Source: Clostridia bacterium
GTDB lineage: Bacteria > Bacillota > Clostridia > TANB77 > CAG-508
Direction of reading: 5' to 3'
Length of the DNA stretch: 15,122 nucleotides
NCBI GenBank assembly: GCA_900754285.1
Contig: CAAECB010000051.1
Coordinates: forward strand, 1-15,122
Below, in pieces: positions 7,046 to 14,997 of the stretch. Both the position numbers and the translations under genes were made by a program. Position 1 is the stretch's first letter, and every line of letters begins with the position of its first letter. The notes beneath the pieces were generated by a model. It saw only the letters and a list, made by a program, of their open reading frames with translations, was not told the origin of the DNA and ran no database searches.

Positions 7046-7978
7046 ATGAATAAATTAATAAGAATGTATAATCAAAATAGAGGAAAATTCTGGTTTACAT
7101 TTATTATAATAATATTCATATTTGTAATGATATCGTTGTTTAATACTGCAGCAAAAAAGAGAGGTCAAGAAGAATCTGAAAAAATATCAGAGGAAGTTTC
7201 TAGTACAGAGAAAAAACAATATTACAATGAAAGTAAATCTATAATTACAGGAGGAACTGTATCAGAAAATTTAAAAAATGATTTTGGAAATTTAATTGAT
7301 ACATTTTTAAGTTATTGTAAAAACCATGAGCCTGAGAAGGCTTATGGTTTACTTTCGAATGAATGCAAAGAAGTATTGTATCCACAAGAATATCTTTTTG
7401 AAGAGCAATATTATAAAAATAAATTTTCAACATCAAAAAGATATAGTTTTCAATCTTGGACATCTTCAGAGCATTATATATATTTAGTAAAAATTTTTGA
7501 TGATATGTTAGCAAGTGGAAAAGGTTCTTCTCAAAAATATATACAAGATTATTTTAGTATTGTTCAAGAAAATGATGATTACAAATTAAATATTAATAGT
7601 TTTATTGGAAAAGTAAATGTTAATAAAAATGTTAATAAAGATAATGTTACAATTACTGTAAAAAATAAGTATGTATACATGGATTACAGTATATATACTA
7701 TAAATATAAAAAATGATAGTTCAAATACAGTTGTGTTAGATAGTAGAAAAAAAGCTGCTACTACATATATTGTTGATGAAAATAATGTAAATTTTGAAGC
7801 TCTATTATATGAAAATGATAGTAGTGATTTTTCTATAGAACCAAATTCTGAAAAACAAATACAAGTAAAATTTTCTGATTCATATCGTGATAGTATAAAA
7901 TATGAAAAAATGGTTTTTTCAGATATTTGTTTAGATGGAATCAATAAGATTAGTTTAGAGTTAAAGTTAAGGGGATAA
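7046..7978 (+). CDS. Membrane-anchored ectodomain protein, probable NTF2-like plus beta-sandwich (VirB8-related candidate)
   Basis: 310 residues with one N-terminal helix (about 15-33) preceded by basic residues, predicting a short cytoplasmic end and an outside ectodomain. After a charged linker, 75-187 shows an alpha+beta pattern with helix LIDTFLSYCKNHEPEKAYGL, a second amphipathic helix around 113-127 and a strand-rich end (LVKIFDD ... YFSIVQENDDYKLNINSFIG). This is what NTF2-like domains of VirB8/TcpC-type scaffold proteins look like. Residues 198-308 are almost all alternating strand pattern and probably form an Ig-like sandwich. I do not recognise the exact family. The gene lies between the VirB6-like and hydrolase genes (gaps 21 and 27 nt), so it is likely an extracytoplasmic channel or wall-adaptor component. 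The AGAAAGGA-type RBS at 7028-7035 supports the start. Confidence 0.6.
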   Translation: MNKLIRMYNQNRGKFWFTFIIIIFIFVMISLFNTAAKKRGQEESEKISEEVSSTEKKQYYNESKSIITGGTVSENLKNDFGNLIDTFLSYCKNHEPEKAYGLLSNECKEVLYPQEYLFEEQYYKNKFSTSKRYSFQSWTSSEHYIYLVKIFDDMLASGKGSSQKYIQDYFSIVQENDDYKLNINSFIGKVNVNKNVNKDNVTITVKNKYVYMDYSIYTINIKNDSSNTVVLDSRKKAATTYIVDENNVNFEALLYENDSSDFSIEPNSEKQIQVKFSDSYRDSIKYEKMVFSDICLDGINKISLELKLRG

Positions 7979-8005
7979 TGTAAACTGGCAAAGTGAGGTG
8001 ATGAT

Positions 8006-11000
8006 ATGTTAGATAATAATCAAAATGATGAGAACCAAAACCTTGATGAAAATAGCAATCAAGAAAATAATCAAAATGATAATCAAGAAAGAAAAAGACC
8101 CATGATGGGGAGAATGAGTGGTAATATACAATCAAAAGCCAAGGGTAAAATAAAGGCTAAAATGGCTGCTTGGTTTACTAAGACTTTTATCATTTTTGTA
8201 ATGAAAGTTTTACCAATATTTTTAGCTATTTGTTTTGCCTATACAGCTTTTAGCTGGGTAGCTGATTTGGTTGAAAGTGCAAAAAATCCTAGTGATGTTT
8301 ATGATGAAATGGGCATAAGCGATTTGTCTGATTTAATGTGTATTGCTGGAAATGCTGATGATGGTTATTACTTAGCATATAAACAAGGTATTGATGATAA
8401 GCTAGATGTAATTGTTAAAGATTATAATAAAGGTAGTCGTCAATATGTGGATAAGGATACAGTAAAAAAGATGCTTCAGGCAGAATTATATACACAGTTT
8501 CCTAATTTAGGAGGAAAAATTGGAAAAGAAGCAGATGTAGAAATTGGAGATAATGGTAATAGTAGTGGTAGTGCAGATTTTGCGGGGACTTTACATTGGC
8601 CAACAGAGGCTAATCAAACAACTATTTCTTCTGGATTTGGGCCTAGAAATTCTCCTACAGCAGGAGCATCTTCAAATCATGGTGGAATTGATATTGCTGT
8701 TGGAGAAGGCACAAATGTATATGCATGTATGGATGGAAAAGTAACTGTTTCTCAATACTCAGATAGTGCGGGAAATTATGTTCAAATTGATCATGGTAAT
8801 GGTTATGTTACTAAATATATGCATAATAGTCAATTGAAAGTTTCTGTAGGAAATAAAGTAACTGCTGGACAACTTATAGCTTTATCTGGTAATACAGGAA
8901 TATCAACTGGTGCACATTTACATTTTCAAATTGAAAAAAATGGAGAGAAAGTTGATCCATTAAGTTTTAAATATGATAATGGAATGGGAAATGGTTCTAC
9001 ATCTTCAAGTGATAGCTCAACAGATGATTCAAAAGATTCAACAACAAATAATTCAAATAGTAAAACAGAAAATATTATGGATATACCAAAAATGTATCAA
9101 AATGGTGCAAATGTAACATTTCATGCACATGCAGGAGCTGAGTTTTCCTCAACTGGATGTGGTTTGGCTTGTGTAGCAATGGTTATGTCATATTTAACAG
9201 GAAGTGATGTTTCTTTCCAAGATGTTGTTGATTGGGCAGATGATGTAAAATATGGAAGTAAATATTTTAATGGAAAGGGTTCTAATGGTCCACTTTTTGC
9301 AGATTCAGCAAAACATTGGAATGTTGGAGAAGTAACAAAAACAAAAGATATAGATAAAGTAAAACAATCACTTTTAGATGGAAAACCGGTTATTTCTTTA
9401 CAAAAAACAGGTAAGTTTGCGGTTGATACACATTATATTGTTTTAAGAGGTGTTAATTCAGAAGGTAAAATAGAAGTAAATAATCCGAATAAAGATAAAT
9501 CAGAAGGGGCTTTTACAGCTGATGAGGTTGATGAAACAAATTTAGGTTATTATATTTTTGAAAATGGAACTCCTACCTCAAAAAGTTCTAGTACATCTAA
9601 ACTTATTATTGGAAATGATACAGGTAAAGGGGAAAAAGGTTTTCAAGGGGCTATTCGTATTAGGAGAATTACTCCAAATAAAAGTATAGGTTCTGTTGTA
9701 AATACAGGAATTGATAAATCAGATGAAGATGAAGTTGTTTCAGGAGCTAGAGGAACTAAAGAAAAAATTCCAGAAAAAATAAAAAAACAAATGGAAAATG
9801 TATCTATGCAAAATATTTCTGGAACTAAATATGATGATTTATCATATTTAACAATACCTTATTATGACTTTGAAGGAAATACAAAACAGGGACATATGGT
9901 AGTTAATGCTAAATTGGCAGATGAAGTATTACTTATTTTTGAAGAATTGTATAAAATAAAATATCCTATAGAAAAAATGGATATTATAGATAATTATACT
10001 GGTTCTAAAAATAAAACAGGTAGCAAGTTGGACTATGCTTCTATAGATGCAAATAATACATCTGCATTTAATGATAGAAAAACTGTAACTACTTCTGGTG
10101 AAGGAAATACAGTATCAGCACATGCATATGGACAGGCTATAGATATAAATCCTCAAATTAATCCATATATAAATAGTGATGGTTCATGTGCACATAAAAA
10201 TGCTAAAAAATATACAAAAAATAGAGATACAAAAGAAGGTTGGTCAGATACAGAAAAAGCAGCTTGTATAACAAAAGATTCAAGAATTTATAAAATTTTT
10301 GAGAAATATGGTTGGACATGGTTAGGAAAATCTGATAATACAGGTGATACACAACATTTTGAAAAAACAGATATGACAAATGTAAAAACAATAGATGAAT
10401 CATCAGATGAAAGTGATTCAAGTGTAAGTTCTAGTTCATCAAGTTCTAGTTCATCAAGTTCTAGCTCATCAAGTTCTAGCTCATCAAGTTCTAGTTCTAA
10501 TTCAAATATACAAACAGAAGTAAAAAATTATTTGGAAAGTGCGGCTTCTGGAACATGGAGTGTTTATGCTAAAGATTTGAAAGGCGGAAAAGATATAGCT
10601 TCTGTTAATGCAGATGGAAAAATGCAGTCTGCAAGTGTAATAAAATTGTTTATTATGGCTACAGCTTATGATGAAATAAGTAAAGGAAAGCTGGATGAAT
10701 CCTCAGTTACTTCTGATATTAGTATAATGATTACAGAAAGTAATAATAATGCTACTAATAGGTTAATTGATAAACTTGGATTTGATACTATAAATACATA
10801 TATTAAAAATAATGGATATGCAAATACAGTTTTAAATAGGAGAATGTTGGCAAGTACTGCAAATGGAGATAATTATACATCTTCAAAAGATGCAGCAAAA
10901 ATTTTAGAAAACATCTATAATGGAAAATGTGTAAATAAAGCATATTCTGAAAAAATGTTGAACTTTTTAAAACAACAAACAAGAACGCAAAAAATTCCTG

Positions 11001-13630
11001 CAGGTGTTCCAGATGGAGTTCAAACAGCTAATAAAACAGGTGAGTTAGATACGGTTGAAAATGATGCAGCAATTGTTTTTAAGGGTGATACACCATATGT
11101 TTTAGTAGTAATGTCATCTGGTTTATCAGATACATCAAAGGCTAGACAGGATATTGTAAGTATATCTAAAATTGTTTATGGAGATGGTGCAGGAGATTCT
11201 TCATCAAATCAACAAGTATCTTCAAAAGTAAATTCTAAAGTGTATGATTTGAAATTTATACCAGAAGAAGATTTTAATAAATTAGTTGATAATGATGATC
11301 AAGAAGCTTTAAAATATTTTACTTTGGATAAAGATTGGAAATTGATTACAGCGACATGGAATTATTCTTCTGGTGATGGTGGTATAACAATAAATAAAAA
11401 TTCTCCAATTAGTTATAAAACAGTTGTTAGTAAATATACAACACCTTTTGAATATTTGATGGATTATTATGTTGATATAAAAGATTCAGATTTTATTACT
11501 GATTTTACGGACATTATATTTGATAGTGAATTGATTTTGGCTGTTCAAGATAATGTTTCTACAACTGAAACTAGAAACGATGTTAGTATAGTATATGATG
11601 ATGGAGTGTCAGGTGGAGGAACATCTAGTGTAAATGTTACAGAATCAGTTAGTACTAAGTTGGAATTGACTTATGTAGATACATGGTTTGTTAAATTTTC
11701 TAAGGATTCAAGTTATACTGTTGCATCATTTAATTCTACAGCAGGTGGATTAACAGGTAGTGAAGGAGAATATGTAGGAACTTATAAGACAACAGCTTTT
11801 TGTTATATTTGTAATGATGATGGTGAAGGACATTTTGGAACATCGGCTACTGCTTCTAATAGACCAGCACAAACTCATAGGACAGTTGCAATTAGTAAAA
11901 ATGGTGATCCAGGAGGATTAAAATTAGGAGATCAAATTATTTTAGAGGGAGATCCAACAGTATATGTAGTTGACGATGTAGGTACGGGTAAACCAGGTTA
12001 TTGGATAGATGTATATGTTGATCCAACATCTCCTATTAAAGGTATTTGTTGTAGTAGTTCTGAATATGCAGATAAACAAGTCAAAGTATACAGGGCAAAT
12101 AATGTAAAAGCTACATCAGATAATAATACAGCTAGTACTAATAAAGGTGATGCAAAATCACTTATTGATACTGTTGCAAATGTGGCTGGTAAAGTTACTG
12201 ATGCTACTACAGTTTCTGCTACATCTCAACCAGGTCCAACTAGGGAGATTTATGATAGAGAATCACGTGGTACAATTTCTATTGGTTCTACAGAGTATGA
12301 TACTACTACAATTCGTTCTTTGAGTGTTAGCTATGATACTGGTGATTCAGAGATTAGTGGTAATGAAGAGAAGTTTATTAAATTGTTTGAAGATAATAAG
12401 GCAGCTAAAAGTGCTTTAAAACCTAAATGGTTACTTACTAATATTGCAAAAGGCCAAAAGACTGCGGCTTTCCTTGATTTGACTAAATATTTATTATACA
12501 AACTTACTGGTGATAATTATGGTATTACTTCTTTTGATTTTAGTATTTATGAACCAGATGATTTTACTTCTACAAGTAGAGGTGGAGGATATGATCAATT
12601 TATCAGATGGCTACATGCTTGGGAAGGTATAAATGGTTCTATTAGTGCAGATGGTACGAAATACATAATTGGAGACGATGGTTATGGACATCCTACTGTT
12701 GGTTATGGTATAGATATTTTTAATGGTGGGTTTGCAGATAAATTTAGGGCAGCGGGATATTCTACTAGTGTCGGAGCAGAGGTAGATAAAGATTTTGTAG
12801 ATAATTTGGAAAAAGAAGAGATAAATTCAGCGTTACAGACTGTTGAATCAAAATGTTCTGGTTTGAATTTGACGCAATATCAGAAATATGCTTTAGTAAG
12901 TAGAATATTTAACTGTGGATCATCTGGAGCGTTTACTGTTAGAAATGGTAAAGATTTTGTTTCAGCATGTTCATCTTATTGGAACCAGGATACAGATTTG
13001 GAATATAAAGTTCCTGCAAATGATGGAATGTTTTCACATCCTTTATATACAAATTATATGTATGCACCTAATACGGCTAAAGGTAGTGGATTTTCTCAAG
13101 GTTTGGAAAATAGAAGAAAAGCTGAATGGTTATTATTTAAGACAGGTTATTATGATAGAATAGATGAGTATTATGAAGAAGGTTCAGGAGGAAATATTGT
13201 TGAAGCTGCGGCAACTGTGCATGATTATGTTTCTTCAAATGGCTATTATTATAGTCTAGGAGGGGACTTACCAGGAAATATAAGTGGTGTAAAAAATACT
13301 AGAGCAATTTGTTGTGCTACATTTGTCTCATGGACTTTGTATGAATCAGGTTATGATTGGATGGAAGAATGTCCTAATATAAATTATTGTGGTGAATTGT
13401 TACCATTCTTAGAATCAAAAGGTGGAACTAAGATAATGAATCCTACAATGGATAAATTACAAGCAGGAGATATTGTATTCTACGGTGGAGGAGGTTCAGC
13501 TCATACAGATATATATGTAGGAGATGGATTATGGTATAATTGTGGTTCGAATACTTCTGTTAGAAGAAAAGATGCATATGCCAAAAGTCTTAGAGCAGAT
13601 GCATATTGTATAATAAGATTTGAAAAATAA
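8006..13630 (+). CDS. Giant multidomain peptidoglycan hydrolase of the T4SS (seven enzyme-like domains)
   Basis: 1874 residues. A cytoplasmic Asn/Gln/Asp-rich N-terminus and basic patch lead into one membrane helix (about 59-84); the rest should face the wall. Domains in order: M23 (197-320), C39-like (356-516), M15 (607-787), polyserine linker (808-831), beta-lactamase-fold serine enzyme (835-1059), a scaffold segment without enzyme motif (1080-1182), 3D domain (1256-1363), helical segment (1413-1520), GH24-like lysozyme (1528-1718) and NlpC/P60-CHAP-like (1730-1874). Catalytic residues are listed in the separate domain entries. Ser/Thr/Asn/Gly linkers join the units. Conjugative hydrolases such as CwlT of Tn916 normally have a lysozyme-like plus an NlpC/P60 domain; both are here at the C-terminus, with five more added. 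Position after VirB6 and before a VirB8-like gene matches Tn916. GAGGTGAT (7995-8002) is a strong RBS 3 nt before the ATG. Role: local opening of the cell wall for channel assembly (inference from family). Confidence 0.9.
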   Translation: MLDNNQNDENQNLDENSNQENNQNDNQERKRPMMGRMSGNIQSKAKGKIKAKMAAWFTKTFIIFVMKVLPIFLAICFAYTAFSWVADLVESAKNPSDVYDEMGISDLSDLMCIAGNADDGYYLAYKQGIDDKLDVIVKDYNKGSRQYVDKDTVKKMLQAELYTQFPNLGGKIGKEADVEIGDNGNSSGSADFAGTLHWPTEANQTTISSGFGPRNSPTAGASSNHGGIDIAVGEGTNVYACMDGKVTVSQYSDSAGNYVQIDHGNGYVTKYMHNSQLKVSVGNKVTAGQLIALSGNTGISTGAHLHFQIEKNGEKVDPLSFKYDNGMGNGSTSSSDSSTDDSKDSTTNNSNSKTENIMDIPKMYQNGANVTFHAHAGAEFSSTGCGLACVAMVMSYLTGSDVSFQDVVDWADDVKYGSKYFNGKGSNGPLFADSAKHWNVGEVTKTKDIDKVKQSLLDGKPVISLQKTGKFAVDTHYIVLRGVNSEGKIEVNNPNKDKSEGAFTADEVDETNLGYYIFENGTPTSKSSSTSKLIIGNDTGKGEKGFQGAIRIRRITPNKSIGSVVNTGIDKSDEDEVVSGARGTKEKIPEKIKKQMENVSMQNISGTKYDDLSYLTIPYYDFEGNTKQGHMVVNAKLADEVLLIFEELYKIKYPIEKMDIIDNYTGSKNKTGSKLDYASIDANNTSAFNDRKTVTTSGEGNTVSAHAYGQAIDINPQINPYINSDGSCAHKNAKKYTKNRDTKEGWSDTEKAACITKDSRIYKIFEKYGWTWLGKSDNTGDTQHFEKTDMTNVKTIDESSDESDSSVSSSSSSSSSSSSSSSSSSSSSSSSNSNIQTEVKNYLESAASGTWSVYAKDLKGGKDIASVNADGKMQSASVIKLFIMATAYDEISKGKLDESSVTSDISIMITESNNNATNRLIDKLGFDTINTYIKNNGYANTVLNRRMLASTANGDNYTSSKDAAKILENIYNGKCVNKAYSEKMLNFLKQQTRTQKIPAGVPDGVQTANKTGELDTVENDAAIVFKGDTPYVLVVMSSGLSDTSKARQDIVSISKIVYGDGAGDSSSNQQVSSKVNSKVYDLKFIPEEDFNKLVDNDDQEALKYFTLDKDWKLITATWNYSSGDGGITINKNSPISYKTVVSKYTTPFEYLMDYYVDIKDSDFITDFTDIIFDSELILAVQDNVSTTETRNDVSIVYDDGVSGGGTSSVNVTESVSTKLELTYVDTWFVKFSKDSSYTVASFNSTAGGLTGSEGEYVGTYKTTAFCYICNDDGEGHFGTSATASNRPAQTHRTVAISKNGDPGGLKLGDQIILEGDPTVYVVDDVGTGKPGYWIDVYVDPTSPIKGICCSSSEYADKQVKVYRANNVKATSDNNTASTNKGDAKSLIDTVANVAGKVTDATTVSATSQPGPTREIYDRESRGTISIGSTEYDTTTIRSLSVSYDTGDSEISGNEEKFIKLFEDNKAAKSALKPKWLLTNIAKGQKTAAFLDLTKYLLYKLTGDNYGITSFDFSIYEPDDFTSTSRGGGYDQFIRWLHAWEGINGSISADGTKYIIGDDGYGHPTVGYGIDIFNGGFADKFRAAGYSTSVGAEVDKDFVDNLEKEEINSALQTVESKCSGLNLTQYQKYALVSRIFNCGSSGAFTVRNGKDFVSACSSYWNQDTDLEYKVPANDGMFSHPLYTNYMYAPNTAKGSGFSQGLENRRKAEWLLFKTGYYDRIDEYYEEGSGGNIVEAAATVHDYVSSNGYYYSLGGDLPGNISGVKNTRAICCATFVSWTLYESGYDWMEECPNINYCGELLPFLESKGGTKIMNPTMDKLQAGDIVFYGGGGSAHTDIYVGDGLWYNCGSNTSVRRKDAYAKSLRADAYCIIRFEK
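8594..8965 (+). other. Domain: M23 (LytM-type) zinc endopeptidase
   Basis: Residues 197-320 of the hydrolase. HxxxD (H225, D229 in NHGGIDI) and HxH (H304, H306 in AHLHF) are all present in the order of LytM-type peptidases, with the canonical GFGPR start (210-214) and GNTGISTG before the last motif. Expected to cut peptide cross-bridges. The complete zinc site suggests it is active. Confidence 0.93.
9071..9553 (+). other. Domain: C39-like (C39_2) cysteine peptidase
   Basis: Residues 356-516 of the hydrolase. The Cys motif STGCGLACVAMVMSYL (C385), the His motif THYIVLRG (H476) and VNNPN (N492-N495) after it follow the papain-like C39_2 pattern. C39 enzymes known from ABC exporters remove double-glycine leaders; the substrate of surface C39_2 domains is not established, so cleavage of wall peptides or of a secreted protein are both open. 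Confidence 0.85.
9824..10366 (+). other. Domain: M15 (VanY/CwlK-like) zinc peptidase
   Basis: Residues 607-787 of the hydrolase. SAHAYGQAIDI (704-714) gives zinc ligands H706 and D713 in the SxHxxGxAxD motif, and DTQHFE (781-786) gives H784 with D781 as probable catalytic acid, preceded by the usual GWTWLG. This fits D-Ala-D-Ala carboxypeptidases or L-Ala-D-Glu endopeptidases of the M15 family; which bond is cut cannot be told. The core is interrupted by a Lys-rich insert with two Cys (C728, C754). Confidence 0.88.
10427..10498 (+). repeat. 15-bp in-frame tandem repeat encoding a polyserine linker
   Basis: Four full units (10427-10441, 10442-10456, 10457-10471, 10472-10486) and a partial fifth of AGTTCTAGTTCATCA, with T/C variation at one position. 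They encode 24 consecutive serines (808-831) between the M15 and beta-lactamase-fold domains. Unit length is a multiple of three, so slippage would alter linker length without breaking the frame. Confidence 0.95.
10508..11182 (+). other. Domain: class A beta-lactamase-fold serine hydrolase (probably not a beta-lactamase)
   Basis: Residues 835-1059 of the hydrolase. SASVIKL gives the SxxK motif (S877, K880), ESNNNATN gives SxN (S912, N914) and NKTGEL gives KTG (1010-1012). The stretch between SxxK and SxN is about 25 residues shorter than in class A enzymes, and where the omega-loop Glu166 is expected (around residue 948, LNRRMLAST) no Glu is seen. That favours a penicillin-binding-protein-like D,D-peptidase or other acyl-serine reaction on wall peptides over antibiotic hydrolysis. 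Confidence 0.85.
11771..12094 (+). other. Domain: 3D (MltA-type double-psi barrel) transglycosylase-like
   Basis: Residues 1256-1363 of the hydrolase. The pattern YKTTAFCYIC, TASN, THRTVAIS, GLKLGDQIIL, TVYVVDDVG, YWIDVYVDP and VKVYRAN follows the 3D domain order, including the paired Asp (D1323, D1324) and IDVY that name it. 3D domains of MltA, YocH and Rpf-like proteins cleave or bind glycan strands. Four Cys (1266, 1269, 1348, 1349) could make disulfides. Confidence 0.75.
12587..13159 (+). other. Domain: GH24-like lysozyme
   Basis: Residues 1528-1718 of the hydrolase. HAWEG places the catalytic Glu (E1540); DDGYGHPTVGYG places Asp (D1558) and Thr (T1564) with the same 6-residue spacing as D20 and T26 of T4 lysozyme; the end RRKAEWLLFKTGYY (1703-1716) is the usual GH24 closing motif. 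Expected to cut the glycan backbone. The E-to-D spacing is longer than in T4 lysozyme, so a variant loop is present. Confidence 0.8.
13193..13627 (+). other. Domain: NlpC/P60-CHAP-like cysteine peptidase
   Basis: Residues 1730-1874 of the hydrolase. AICCATFVSWTLYESG places the catalytic Cys at C1770; LQAGDIVFYGGGG and SAHTDIYVGDG place the His at H1833; N1845 may be the third residue. Layout fits the NlpC/P60-CHAP superfamily; I cannot decide between the two subfamilies. In CwlT-type enzymes the equivalent domain cuts D-iGlu to the third stem residue. Confidence 0.82.
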
Positions 13631-13641
13631 GGAGTTGTGTA

Positions 13642-14997
13642 ATGGAAAAAAAGTTTAAAGTATTAAAAATTTTAATAATGATAATTTTTATTATAATTTG
13701 TATTTTAGCTATTTGTTACTTTTTAATATCTAAAAAAACAAATAATAATTCTCAAAATATTAATAATAATACTCCTACAGATACTACACCAATAGAAGTA
13801 CAAAAAGATATACAAGAGGTAAAGGCAAGAGATATATATTATATAATAAAAAATGTTTCAAAAAGATATTTTGAATATGTTAATGAATATAATACTGATT
13901 CATATTATTCAAAAGCAGAAGGAGAAGTACAGTATACTGAGGAAGATAAAAAGGCTTTATATGAAATAATATATAAACTTCTAGATGATAGTTATATAAA
14001 GAAAAATAATGTAACAGATAAAGAAATAAGTAATATATTAAGTAAATATAAAAATGCAGATGATTTTGATATAAAAAAGATGTATTACAATGATGAAGAT
14101 GAAAACAATACAATATTTTATTTAGATATATCATTAATGAAGGAGAATAAATTAATAGGTAAAAAAGAAGTTATTGTAGGAAGATTAGATAGAAAAAATG
14201 GGTTATTTGGAATAATACCTGTACAATTAGATAATGACAAAATATTACAAAATAATTTAAAAGTGTCAACAGAAGAAATGGAAAAAAATACATATAATCA
14301 ATATCAATTTAAAAATATAGATGACATACAAATGGTAGACGATTTATTAGTAAAATATAAAAATGCAGTTTTATATAATAGAAAAGAAGGATATGAATTA
14401 TTAGATAAAGATTATAGAGAAAAAAGATTTGGAGATTATAATACATTTTCTAAATATGTTGAAAACAATATAAAAGAAATATCAAGTATGACATTTACGA
14501 AATATCTTGTAAATACAGGAGATGATTATAAAGAATATGTATGTAAAGATCAGTATGAAAACTTATATATATTTCATGAAAAAGCAGTAATGGATTGTAC
14601 AGTTACATTAGATACATACACATTAGATAATGACACATTTAATGAAAAATATAATTCATCAAGTACACAATACAAAGTAATGATGAACATAGACAAAGTA
14701 AGGCAAATGATGAACGCACGAGATTACAGAACAATGTTTAATTACTTAGATGAAACATTTAGAACAACATATTTTGAAAATGATGAAGACAAATTTGAGG
14801 AATATATGAGATATCAATTCAGCTCACATTATACCTTTGAATTTGGAGAATATTCAGATGAATCAGGAGTATCAATACAAGAAGTAACTATGAAAGATAT
14901 GAATGAAAATAATAATGGAGATATCGGAGAAAGATTTTATATGCAATTAAATGAAGGCACAGATTTTGTAATGTCATTTAATGTAATAGGCAAGTGA
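13642..14997 (+). CDS. VirB8/TcpC-like membrane-anchored scaffold protein with repeated NTF2-like ectodomains
   Basis: 451 residues with a basic N-terminus, one membrane helix (about 8-29), a polar Asn/Thr linker and a long ectodomain. Two similar units can be read: about 227-330 (VDDLLVKYKNAVLYNRKEGY ... FSKYVENNI ... strands) and 345-449 (IDKVRQMMNARDYRTMFNYL ... FEEYMRYQF ... strands), each a helix pair followed by strands as in NTF2-like folds. A third, more divergent unit may span 62-197. TcpC/Orf13-type proteins have a membrane helix and two NTF2-like domains and are VirB8 counterparts; the position directly after the wall hydrolase matches Orf13 of Tn916. AAGGAG at 13629-13634 is 7 nt before the ATG, and the gap to the hydrolase is 11 nt. 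It is the last gene before the terminator and the only operon gene ending in TGA. Family is inferred from topology, weak repeat pattern and context. Confidence 0.6.
   Translation: MEKKFKVLKILIMIIFIIICILAICYFLISKKTNNNSQNINNNTPTDTTPIEVQKDIQEVKARDIYYIIKNVSKRYFEYVNEYNTDSYYSKAEGEVQYTEEDKKALYEIIYKLLDDSYIKKNNVTDKEISNILSKYKNADDFDIKKMYYNDEDENNTIFYLDISLMKENKLIGKKEVIVGRLDRKNGLFGIIPVQLDNDKILQNNLKVSTEEMEKNTYNQYQFKNIDDIQMVDDLLVKYKNAVLYNRKEGYELLDKDYREKRFGDYNTFSKYVENNIKEISSMTFTKYLVNTGDDYKEYVCKDQYENLYIFHEKAVMDCTVTLDTYTLDNDTFNEKYNSSSTQYKVMMNIDKVRQMMNARDYRTMFNYLDETFRTTYFENDEDKFEEYMRYQFSSHYTFEFGEYSDESGVSIQEVTMKDMNENNNGDIGERFYMQLNEGTDFVMSFNVIGK

Noticed and set aside
8544..8744. Short same-strand frame inside the hydrolase gene
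   Set aside because: Lies out of frame within the M23 domain, with a low-complexity Ile/Leu/Val translation and no RBS.
10427..10498. Possible CRISPR array
   Set aside because: The 15-bp units are contiguous with no spacers and translate as an in-frame serine run.
10508..11182. Antibiotic-resistance beta-lactamase gene
   Set aside because: It is a domain of a larger wall hydrolase and lacks the Glu166-type residue expected for beta-lactam turnover.
12915..13163. 82-codon same-strand frame inside the lysozyme domain
   Set aside because: Shadow of the main frame, whose GH24 motifs continue through it.
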